Source: Bryobacteraceae bacterium (GTDB lineage: Bacteria > Acidobacteriota > Terriglobia > Bryobacterales > Bryobacteraceae). Taken from it: a DNA stretch of 5,779 nt. A program made the position numbers and the translations under genes. Positions 1 through 5,779 of this stretch are shown in pieces; position 1 is the first letter of the stretch; each line of letters starts with the position of its first letter. The stretch is taken from NCBI GenBank assembly GCA_025929455.1, contig JAICMB010000241.1, positions 1-5,779 of the forward strand. Direction: 5' to 3'. The notes beneath the pieces are model-generated. The model was not told where the DNA came from, did no database searches, and saw only the letters and a program-made list of their open reading frames with translations.

Positions 1-49
1 GGTACCGCAGGAGTGTTAGAAAATCGAAGCAGTCTCGACTATAAGCATT

Positions 50-529
50 ATGGGGCGTGGCGGCGCGAATAGTCCCGGATCGTCGGACGCGAACGAACTG
101 TACAGCAGAGCAGTCGCCGAATGCGGTCGCATGTTGGACCGACTTGCCGCCGGATATGAGCTTGACCCCGATAAACGGCGCGATCTCCGGCAGGATATCC
201 ATCTCCAGCTATGGAGAAGCTTTAAGGCGTTCGATGGGCGATGCTCAATCAAGACCTGGACGCTGCGCGTAGCCCACAACACGGCCGCTTCATACGTCAT
301 CCGTGAACGGCGCATGAGCTCAAGATTTGTCAATCTAGAGGAAATCGAGCACACCCTTACAAGCGCCGGACAGTCGAGCGACATCGATCGGGACAGGGCG
401 CTGAAGGATGTTCAGCAGATCATCCTGAAACTCAAGCCCTTGGATCGGCAGATCATTATGTCTTACTTAGAGGAGATGGATGCCACATCCATAGCGGAAA
501 TCACCGGTCTAGCCGAACACGAGCTTTGA
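50..529 (+). CDS. ECF-type RNA polymerase sigma factor, truncated in region 4
   Basis: Predicted 159-residue sigma-70 family protein of the extracytoplasmic-function type, which would direct RNA polymerase to a small promoter set. Region 2 is clear at about residues 14-89: DLRQDIHLQLWRSFKAF (45-61), the core-binding part, then SIKTWTLRVAHNTAASYVI (66-84) and a basic run RERR, matching the -10 recognition part. A linker of about 25 residues leads to region 4.1 (about 114-145, with LKLKPLDRQIIMSYLEEM) and the first half of the helix-turn-helix (TSIAEITGLAEHEL). The protein then stops, so the -35 recognition helix, usually another 15-25 residues, is missing. ATG 50 is the first start after an in-frame stop at 17-19 and has no good ribosome binding site. 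No anti-sigma gene is beside it. The 3' end overlaps the convergent IclR gene by 21 bp. Family call is firm; function as a working sigma factor is doubtful. Confidence 0.8.
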   Translation: MGRGGANSPGSSDANELYSRAVAECGRMLDRLAAGYELDPDKRRDLRQDIHLQLWRSFKAFDGRCSIKTWTLRVAHNTAASYVIRERRMSSRFVNLEEIEHTLTSAGQSSDIDRDRALKDVQQIILKLKPLDRQIIMSYLEEMDATSIAEITGLAEHEL

Positions 530-1285
530 AATTTCACCGGCAGTGGCTCGCACTGCCGCGATGAGCTGTTTTTGGTGCTCCTCGCCTTCGAGACGCGTTT
601 TCGGCAGGGACACGGAGACAGCGGCAACCGCCGTGCCCGCGGCATTCAGGACGGGAGCTCCGAAACATACCGCATCGGGTGTGCTTTCGCCGCGGTCCTC
701 GGCGTAGCCGTTGCGGCGAATGCGGTGCATCTCTTCTTCGATACTGGCTTCCTCGCAGATGGTCGTGGGCGAAATACGCGCGATACCGTAACTGCGCAAC
801 AGGCGCTGTCGTACGCTGTCATCCTGAAATGCCGTCACAGCCTTGCCCATTGAACTCGCGTGCGGCGGCAAGATGCGGCCCATGGTGTTGCCCATGCGGA
901 TCAGTTGCGGACTCTCCACCACCAGGATGACTTCTATGTGGTTCTCGAAAAGCGCGGCGAGGCTCGCGGTCTCACGTGTGGCCTGTGTCAAACGACGCAG
1001 CGGCTCGGCGCCGGACTGCAGCAGCGTTTGGACGAGGCGTCCCGGCGTCTGGCGGTCTGACAATACATAGCCGCCGGAGGTGCGGCGAACGTAGCCCAGC
1101 GACTCGAGCGTGTGGAGGATGCGGAGTGCCGATGCCTTCGTCAGAGCGATTCGCTCGGCGACGTCGTGCAGCGCTACGGGATCCTTGCTCTGGCGAATGG
1201 CCTCGAGCGCTTCAAACGCTTTCGCCACTGCGCGCAAGAAGTACGGATCGGCCTTCGGCGCTTCGCGCGCTGCCGTTTTTGTCAT
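509..1285 (-). CDS. IclR-family transcriptional regulator
   Basis: A 258-residue regulator of normal IclR length. The N-terminal winged helix-turn-helix spans about residues 14-78: FLRAVAKAFEALEAI, then DVAERIALTKASALRILHTL with the recognition helix at about 49-62, then the wing GYVRRTSGGYVLSD. The C-terminal effector-binding domain (about 90-256) has the family's PPHASSMGKAV (140-150), NGYAEDRGE (192-200) and the CFGAPVLNAAGTAVAAVSVS strand (207-226). I chose ATG 1285 over GTG 1312 because its ATGA overlaps the stop of the upstream aldolase gene and GGAG lies 11 nt upstream (1297-1300); this implies translational coupling. IclR proteins usually bind a small organic acid and repress or activate catabolic genes, so the adjacent aldolase and divergent hydrolase-transporter operon are the likely targets (inference). 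The C-terminus (GEISKLVFG) looks complete. KdgR-like control of keto-deoxy sugar acid use is possible but unproven. Confidence 0.93.
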   Translation of the reverse strand: MTKTAAREAPKADPYFLRAVAKAFEALEAIRQSKDPVALHDVAERIALTKASALRILHTLESLGYVRRTSGGYVLSDRQTPGRLVQTLLQSGAEPLRRLTQATRETASLAALFENHIEVILVVESPQLIRMGNTMGRILPPHASSMGKAVTAFQDDSVRQRLLRSYGIARISPTTICEEASIEEEMHRIRRNGYAEDRGESTPDAVCFGAPVLNAAGTAVAAVSVSLPKTRLEGEEHQKQLIAAVRATAGEISKLVFG

Positions 1286-2184
1286 ACGCGATCCAGCTCC
1301 TGCAGTTGGCACAGAGCGCGTGCGTACTCAGCGGGCGTGAACGGCGAATATGGAAACGCGAGTTCGCCCGAACAGATGCCTTTTGCCGCCAGCGCGCATT
1401 TTAATCCTCGCAGATATCCGCCGGTCGATTCTCCGATACTGCACAGGGTTGCAGCGATGCGGCGCACCTTGGTCTGAAGCTGTTCGGCTTCCGCCCACGC
1501 GCCGCTCGCCGCAGTCCGATATAGGTCGACGAGCAGTTTCGGATTGAGATTCGCGCCGCCGCACACGCCGCCCCAGGCGCCCATGCGAATGCCCTCGGCG
1601 AGCATCTCTTCGGGACCGATCAGGACGGGAAAATCGGCCGGTACGCTGCGCATAACGGCGGCAAGGTAATCGAGATCGCCGGAGCTATCCTTCAGCGCGG
1701 CGATGCCGTCCATGGTGGAGGCCATGCGAACCGTCTCCGGCTCGATCACGGTTTTCGTAAGAGAGGGGATGTTGTACAGCACGACGGGGAGCGGCGCGTC
1801 TTTGCCGAGGCGCTCGAGGTATGTCAGCAGATCACGCTGTTCGATGTGGAAATACGGAGGCGGTGCGATCACAACGGCCGCGGTTCCCGCGTCGGCGGCT
1901 GCATGTGCCAGCGCGAGGCTTTCTTCGTAAGAGGTGTCAATGATTCCGGTAAGCACCGGCGTGCGTCCGGCCACTTGCTTTGCCACCGCGCGGATCACCT
2001 CGACCTTGCGCGCCCTGCTGAGGCTGGGCCCTTCGCCGGTCGTGCCGAGGATGAATAATCCGCTGACGTTTGCTTCGAGAACGTGCTCGACGAGCCGTTC
2101 CAGACCCGCGTGATCCAGGCGGTCCTGTGCCGCAAGAGGTGTGACGAGCGGCGGCACGATACCGCGGAGTCGCGTTGCAAGCAT
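1282..2184 (-). CDS. DHDPS/N-acetylneuraminate lyase family aldolase, probably catabolic
   Basis: A 300-residue class I (Schiff-base) aldolase of the DapA/NanA (beta/alpha)8 family, full length, cytoplasmic. Visible hallmarks are GTTGEGPSL (47-55), which holds the substrate carboxylate, PPPYFH with Tyr111, catalytic Tyr137 in VVLYNIPS, and the Schiff-base Lys165 in ALKDSSGD. At the position of E. coli DHDPS Arg138, which binds the aspartate-semialdehyde carboxylate, this protein has Leu142 (NIPSLT), as in N-acetylneuraminate lyase; lysine-pathway DHDPS activity is therefore unlikely. Candidate reactions are cleavage of a 2-keto-3-deoxy sugar acid or sialic acid, or dehydration of a keto-deoxy-aldarate; the sequence alone does not decide. 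ATG 2184 was chosen because homology begins there (MLATRLRGIVPPLVTPL); longer starts would run into the divergent gene. Only a weak ribosome binding site is visible. It is first in an operon with the IclR gene, overlapping it by 4 bp. Confidence 0.92.
   Translation of the reverse strand: MLATRLRGIVPPLVTPLAAQDRLDHAGLERLVEHVLEANVSGLFILGTTGEGPSLSRARKVEVIRAVAKQVAGRTPVLTGIIDTSYEESLALAHAAADAGTAAVVIAPPPYFHIEQRDLLTYLERLGKDAPLPVVLYNIPSLTKTVIEPETVRMASTMDGIAALKDSSGDLDYLAAVMRSVPADFPVLIGPEEMLAEGIRMGAWGGVCGGANLNPKLLVDLYRTAASGAWAEAEQLQTKVRRIAATLCSIGESTGGYLRGLKCALAAKGICSGELAFPYSPFTPAEYARALCQLQELDRV
1297..1300 (-). promoter_or_regulatory. Shine-Dalgarno-like site for the IclR gene
   Basis: On the minus strand GGAG lies 11 nt upstream of ATG 1285, inside the last codons of the aldolase gene. 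Spacing is slightly long, but together with the ATGA stop-start overlap it favours ATG 1285 as the real start. Confidence 0.5.
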
Positions 2185-2203
2185 TGGCGATCCGAACGAG
2201 AGT

Positions 2204-2232
2204 ATTGTAGCGCGACGTTTGCGAATTTTGAA
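2204..2232 (-). promoter_or_regulatory. Predicted sigma-70-type promoter for the aldolase-iclR operon
   Basis: On the minus strand, a -10-like TACAAT (plus positions 2204-2209, 5 of 6 to consensus) is separated by 17 bp from TTCAAA (2227-2232, 4 of 6 to the -35 consensus). Transcription would begin near 2197, leaving a leader of about 12-13 nt before ATG 2184. Prediction by eye only. Confidence 0.45.
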
Positions 2233-2235
2233 ACG
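2216..2235. promoter_or_regulatory. Palindrome in the divergent control region, candidate IclR operator
   Basis: CGTTT (2216-2220) and AAACG (2231-2235) form an inverted repeat around a central AATT (2224-2227); 7 of 10 base pairs are symmetric over 20 bp. It covers the predicted -35 elements of both divergent promoters, so a bound dimer could control both operons. The adjacent operon encodes an IclR regulator, a family that binds short palindromes. The assignment to this protein is inference; the half-sites do not match a specific IclR or KdgR consensus that I can recall. Confidence 0.4.
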
Positions 2236-2246
2236 CAGGATATAAT
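2219..2246 (+). promoter_or_regulatory. Predicted sigma-70-type promoter for the hydrolase-transporter operon
   Basis: A perfect -10 hexamer TATAAT (2241-2246) follows TTGCGA (2219-2224, 4 of 6 to the -35 consensus) with a 16-bp spacer. The normal distance from the -10 box puts the transcription start at about 2252-2254, on the ATG at 2253. The mRNA may therefore be leaderless or almost so. The nearest AGGA (2237-2240) is 12 nt from the ATG and would lie upstream of the transcript start. Confidence 0.5.
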
Positions 2247-2252
2247 CGTGAA

Positions 2253-4631
2253 ATGCTCGTGCGTTATGTGATATCCGTATCGCTCGTGGCTTCCGGCCTG
2301 ATCGGCGCCGCGACACTCGATTTTCGGAACGCGGTCATCGTGGTCCCGGCGGGCGCATCCGTGCCGGAGAAGAAGGCGGCCACGATGCTCGCCGAGGAAA
2401 TCGAGAAGCGCACGCAATTGCGCTTGCACATTCAATCGTACGCCGCGCAGGGACCGGCTTTCATTATCGGGCGAGCGGACCAGATGAGGGCATCTGGCGT
2501 TCCAACCCAGCCGGAGTCATTTAGACTCATTTCTGCCGGTTCCTCCAACGCACCTACCGCAATGGTGATCGGACACGACGACCGCGCGGTCGTGTTCGGC
2601 ACGGGCTACCTGCTTCGTCAGCTTCACATGAGCCGCCAGCATTTGGAGCTCGATGCCGGCCTGAACGTCACGACCGCGCCGAAGATCGCGGTTCGCGGGC
2701 ACCAACTCGGATACCGGCCGAAGACGAATGCCTACGACGCCTGGACCGTTCCGATGTGGGACCAGTATATTCGCGAGTTGGCGATTTACGGCACGAACAC
2801 GATAGAACTGATTCCGCCGCGCTCGGATGACGCGCCGGACAGCCCGCACTTCCCGCTGCCGCAAATCGAAATGATGGTGGAGATGTCGCGGATTGCGAAC
2901 GAGTACGGTTTGAATGTGTCGATCTGGTATCCGGCGATGGATAAGGATTACTCGGACCCGAAGACCGTGGAGTTCGCGCTGCAGCAGTGGGGCGAAGTCT
3001 TCCGCCGGCTGCCGCGCATCGACCAAGTATTCGTTCCGGGAGGCGACCCGGGGCACACGGAACCGAAGTACATGATGGCGCTGCTCGAAAAACAGACGGC
3101 TAATCTGCATAAATATCATCCCAAAGCGCAAATGTGGATGTCGCCGCAAGGATTCAACGGCGCGTGGATGGACGAGTATTTCGACATTATGAAAACCGAG
3201 CCGAAGTGGCTCTCCGGTGTCGTGTTCGGGCCGCAGCAGACTTTCAGCGTTTCTGAACTGCGCGAGCGCTTGCCGAAGCGGTATCCGATCCGGTTGTATC
3301 CCGACATCACGCACAGCATTCACTCGCAATTTCCGGTGCCGGACTGGGACGCCGCGTTCGCCATCACGGAAGGCCGTGAGACGATCAACCCCCGCCCGCT
3401 CGGCGAGCGAACCATCTTCCGCAACATGATGCCGTATACCATCGGGTTCGTCAGCTATTCGGAAGGCTGCAACGACGATGTGAATAAGTTCGTGTGGAGC
3501 AGCCTGGGATGGAACCCAGACGCTGACCCAAAAGCGATTTTGCGCGACTATGCGAAATTCTTCATCGGCGAAAACGTAGCGGACGCGTTTGCGGACGGGC
3601 TGTTGGCGTTAGAGCAGAACTGGCGCGCGCCTTTGTTGTCGAACACCGCTGTGGACACGACACTGCTGCAGTTTCAGGAACTCGAACGCAAAGCGACGCC
3701 GCAAATGCGCGCAAACTGGCGATTTCAGCAGGCGTTGTACCGCGCTTACTACGACGGCTTTCTGCGCGATCGCTTAATCAGCGAAACGAACCAGGAGGAC
3801 CGCGCGCTTGGCGAGTTGCAGGCGGCGCGCCGGACTGGCTCGATGCGCGCGATGGAAAGAGCGCAGGATATTCTTGACACCGATGCTGTCACGTGGCGTG
3901 CGCGCGAGCGGCGGGCGCGAGTGTTCGAACTCGCGGAGGCGTTGTTCCAGAGCATACGCATGCAATTGAGCGTGGTGCGCTATCAGGCAATTGCGATCGG
4001 GCGCGGCGCGAATCTCGACGCAATCGATTACGGTTTGAATGACCGCGCGTGGCTCGAAAACCGCTTCACACAAATCCGGGCCATCGATAACGAACATGAA
4101 CGGCTGGCCAAAATCGATGAGATCGTCAACTGGACAAATCCGGGACCGGGGGGATTCTACGACGACCTTGGGAATCCGCGGCAACAGCCGCACCTCGTAC
4201 ACGGTGAAGGATTCGATAAAGATCCGGAGTTCCGCCACACGGCGCTGATGGGTTTCGGCGCGCGGCCTGACATGGGCTGGCGCGTTTCCTGGGTGACCGA
4301 TGCGGAATCGCTGTTCGATGCACCGCTGCGGATGCGGTATACCGATCTCGATCCCACGGCACACTACAAAATTCGCGTGGTATACGGCGGCGACATGCGG
4401 CGCGTTCCGATTCGCCTGGTCGCGAACGGCGGCATTGAGGTTCACCCGTACCGGCAAAAGCCGTACCCAGTTGCTCCCGTCGAGTTCGACGTTCCGCAAC
4501 AAGCAACACAGAGCGGCACGCTGGAGCTGGAGTGGACGCGGCCCGCGGGACTCGGCGGCAACGGCCGCGGCTGCCAGGTTTCGGAAGTCTGGTTGATTCG
4601 CGTTCCGGCGGAAACGCATGCCGGCGACTGA
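2253..4631 (+). CDS. Secreted alpha-glucuronidase/GH20-like glycoside hydrolase, family unassigned
   Basis: A 792-residue exported protein. Residues 1-19 form a signal peptide: Arg4, hydrophobic ISVSLVASGLI, and a probable signal peptidase I cut after Ala19 in IGA-A, with no lipobox cysteine. Residues about 22-145 resemble the N-terminal domain that precedes the barrel in GH67 alpha-glucuronidases and GH20 enzymes (IVVPAGASVPEKKAATMLAE, FIIGRADQM, VFGTGYLLRQL). Residues about 147-420 look like a TIM barrel opening with RGHQLGYRP, followed by TNTIELIPP, GLNVSIWYPAMD, QVFVPGGDPGHTEP, AQMWMSPQGF, IRLYPDITH and GFVSYSEGCNDD. Candidate acidic residues are Glu185, Asp265, Glu270, Asp351 and Glu404; I cannot name the catalytic pair. 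A charged helical part (about 425-625) and a C-terminal beta-rich domain (about 640-787), possibly carbohydrate-binding, follow. The likely role is periplasmic or extracellular cleavage of a glycan side chain, perhaps a uronic acid. ATG 2253 is supported by the signal peptide and promoter position. Confidence 0.72.
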   Translation: MLVRYVISVSLVASGLIGAATLDFRNAVIVVPAGASVPEKKAATMLAEEIEKRTQLRLHIQSYAAQGPAFIIGRADQMRASGVPTQPESFRLISAGSSNAPTAMVIGHDDRAVVFGTGYLLRQLHMSRQHLELDAGLNVTTAPKIAVRGHQLGYRPKTNAYDAWTVPMWDQYIRELAIYGTNTIELIPPRSDDAPDSPHFPLPQIEMMVEMSRIANEYGLNVSIWYPAMDKDYSDPKTVEFALQQWGEVFRRLPRIDQVFVPGGDPGHTEPKYMMALLEKQTANLHKYHPKAQMWMSPQGFNGAWMDEYFDIMKTEPKWLSGVVFGPQQTFSVSELRERLPKRYPIRLYPDITHSIHSQFPVPDWDAAFAITEGRETINPRPLGERTIFRNMMPYTIGFVSYSEGCNDDVNKFVWSSLGWNPDADPKAILRDYAKFFIGENVADAFADGLLALEQNWRAPLLSNTAVDTTLLQFQELERKATPQMRANWRFQQALYRAYYDGFLRDRLISETNQEDRALGELQAARRTGSMRAMERAQDILDTDAVTWRARERRARVFELAEALFQSIRMQLSVVRYQAIAIGRGANLDAIDYGLNDRAWLENRFTQIRAIDNEHERLAKIDEIVNWTNPGPGGFYDDLGNPRQQPHLVHGEGFDKDPEFRHTALMGFGARPDMGWRVSWVTDAESLFDAPLRMRYTDLDPTAHYKIRVVYGGDMRRVPIRLVANGGIEVHPYRQKPYPVAPVEFDVPQQATQSGTLELEWTRPAGLGGNGRGCQVSEVWLIRVPAETHAGD

Positions 4632-5779
4632 AGCACGCGCGGCAGCGACACACTCCAGCTATCGCTGGTACGTCGTGGGCATGCTGTGGGCGATCTCGTT
4701 TTTTAATTACGCCGACCGGCAGGCGATCTTTTCCGTTTTCCCATTGCTGCAGAAGCAAATGGGATTGACGGTCATCGAGCTTGGTTTACTGGGCAGTTCC
4801 TTCGCATGGGTGTACGGTCTAGGCGCGCAATTCAGCGGCTTGATTGTAGATCGCGTGCGGCGTAAGACCGCGATCATCGGAGGTTTGCAGGCGTGGAGCC
4901 TCATCTGCATGGCCACGGGACTGGTAAACAGTTTCCGCGGCCTGTTCATTTTGCGTGCGGCGGAGGGCGTGGGTGAGACGTTCTATTACCCGGCGTCGAT
5001 GTCGCTGATCAGCGATTATCACGGCGCATCGACGCGATCGAAGGCGATCGGCATTCATCAGACGAGCGTTTACGTGGGGACGATCGCCGGTGGATTCTTC
5101 GCGGGTCTCATCGGGCAATACTACGGATGGCGCTGGTCGTTTTACGTCTTTGGCGGGCTAGGCGTCATTCTTGGGTTCGTTTTGCACCGCTTCCTGCGGG
5201 AGCCCAAGCGCGGCGCGGCTGATTTCGCCGAATCGGGGTATAGGGGAGCTGCTTCGGTTGCAAAGCTCGGAATCGCGGATTCGCTGCGCGCCGTCTGGAG
5301 CACGCCGACGGCGATTATGTTGATGCTCGCGTTCGCCTGCGCGAATTTCGTTGCGGTGGTGCTGCTGAGCTGGATGCCGGCATTCCTGTACGGCAAATTT
5401 CACATGAGCTTGGCGATGGCGGGGTTGACGGCGACCATCTTCGCGCAGCTTGCGAGTCTCGTGGGTTCGCTGACCGGCGGTTGGCTCGCCGATTGGTGGC
5501 GCGAGCGGACACCTCGCGGCCGCATGCTGGTGCAGGCCATCGGCGTATTCGGCGGCGCGCCATTTGTCGCGCTGTGCGCGCTGACGCAGTCGATCGCGCT
5601 GCTCGTGACGGCCCTCGCCTGCTGGGGTTTTTTCAAGGGTCTGTACGACGCGAACATCTTCGCGTCCATGTTCGACGTGATCCGGCCGGAGGCACGCGGC
5701 ACCGCGGCCGGATTTATGAACACGGTGGGCTGGCTGGGCGGCGGAGGCGCAGCGCCGCTGCTCGTCGGCATTGTCGCGA
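4618..5779 (+). CDS. MFS transporter, sugar-acid/ACS-like, 3' end outside the window
   Basis: The first 387 codons of a major facilitator superfamily carrier, open to the right edge; the family is usually about 400-450 residues, so most of it is here. The first helix is about residues 17-38 and carries NYADRQAIFSVFPLLQKQMG, close to the NYxDR signature of anion:cation symporter members such as hexuronate carriers. The loop after helix 2 has motif A, GLIVDRVRRK (74-83), and helix 4 has RAAEGVGETFYYP (113-125). A hydrophilic central loop (about 193-222) separates the halves. The second half shows a degenerate motif A copy, GGWLADWWRE (287-296). ATG 4618 lies inside the end of the hydrolase gene, a 14-bp overlap in another frame, with only a weak GGCGGA upstream, so translational coupling is likely. 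It would import a product released by the secreted hydrolase. The substrate, perhaps a uronate or other sugar acid, is inferred from context and family resemblance. Confidence 0.88.
   Translation, partial: MPATEARAAATHSSYRWYVVGMLWAISFFNYADRQAIFSVFPLLQKQMGLTVIELGLLGSSFAWVYGLGAQFSGLIVDRVRRKTAIIGGLQAWSLICMATGLVNSFRGLFILRAAEGVGETFYYPASMSLISDYHGASTRSKAIGIHQTSVYVGTIAGGFFAGLIGQYYGWRWSFYVFGGLGVILGFVLHRFLREPKRGAADFAESGYRGAASVAKLGIADSLRAVWSTPTAIMLMLAFACANFVAVVLLSWMPAFLYGKFHMSLAMAGLTATIFAQLASLVGSLTGGWLADWWRERTPRGRMLVQAIGVFGGAPFVALCALTQSIALLVTALACWGFFKGLYDANIFASMFDVIRPEARGTAAGFMNTVGWLGGGGAAPLLVGIVA

Noticed and set aside
1..6. GGTACC, a KpnI recognition site, at the very first bases
   Set aside because: It could mark a cloning boundary, but a single six-base site at the edge proves nothing, and no vector sequence is visible.
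40..52. TATAAG just upstream of the sigma-factor ATG, possibly another promoter with a leaderless start
   Set aside because: The hexamer ends only 4 nt before the ATG, no convincing -35 lies upstream (best is TTAGAA), and too little upstream sequence is present.
509..529. Shared terminator between the convergent sigma and IclR genes
   Set aside because: The genes overlap, and I see no GC-rich hairpin followed by a T run on either strand near 480-560.
1286..1312. Upstream GTG 1312 start for the IclR gene, adding nine residues
   Set aside because: The extension lies inside the aldolase gene and has no family similarity; ATG 1285 has an ATGA overlap and a GGAG upstream.
2185..2316. Longer aldolase start that would add 44 residues
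   Set aside because: The extra residues are basic and unlike the family, and would cross the divergent promoter and the start of the hydrolase gene; homology begins at ATG 2184.
2517..3329. Long open frame on the minus strand inside the hydrolase gene (270 codons)
   Set aside because: It is antisense to a well-supported secreted protein; its translation is rich in Arg and His with no recognisable domain, typical of a high-GC shadow frame.
3774..4619. Long minus-strand open frame (281 codons) opposite the 3' half of the hydrolase
   Set aside because: Same reasoning: Arg/Ala/Pro-rich, no motif, entirely antisense to conserved coding sequence.
5400..5771. Minus-strand open frame opposite the transporter
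   Set aside because: The plus strand here encodes clear MFS helices and the second motif A copy; the antisense translation has no domain features.

Overview
The window is a gene-dense bacterial chromosomal segment, about 60% GC by eye, with five genes and almost no spare DNA. It contains no RNA gene, transposase, CRISPR array or long repeat that I can see. The gene style points to a soil Acidobacteriota (Solibacter/Bryobacter-like) or a similar polysaccharide-degrading heterotroph: a secreted glycosidase-like protein, a sugar-acid-type MFS carrier, a DapA-family aldolase and an IclR regulator. That placement is an inference from gene content, not from a marker gene.

Layout. (1) 1-49: short upstream DNA with nothing firm in it. 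(2) 50-529, plus strand: an ECF-type sigma factor with intact region 2 but cut off inside region 4. (3) 509-1285, minus strand: an IclR-family regulator whose 3' end overlaps the broken end of the sigma gene by 21 bp. (4) 1282-2184, minus strand: a DHDPS/N-acetylneuraminate lyase family aldolase; its stop overlaps the regulator's start (ATGA), so the two form a coupled operon transcribed aldolase then regulator. (5) 2185-2252: a 68-bp divergent control region with two face-to-face promoters and a palindrome lying across both -35 elements. (6) 2253-4631, plus strand: a large secreted protein with an alpha-glucuronidase/GH20-type N-terminal domain, a probable TIM barrel, a helical section and a C-terminal beta domain. 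(7) 4618-5779, plus strand: an MFS transporter that overlaps gene 6 by 14 bp and runs off the right edge.

Genes 3 to 7 read as one carbohydrate-scavenging locus. The secreted hydrolase would release a sugar or sugar acid from a glycan, the MFS carrier would import it, the aldolase would cleave the 2-keto acid, and the IclR protein would sense an intermediate and control both divergent operons from the central palindrome. The aldolase has leucine where lysine-pathway DHDPS has its substrate-binding arginine, so it is probably catabolic rather than part of lysine synthesis. The exact sugar cannot be read from this window.

The sigma gene does not obviously belong to this locus. It is visibly less GC-rich in places and ends abruptly at the IclR 3' end, marking either a rearrangement boundary or a small frameshift.
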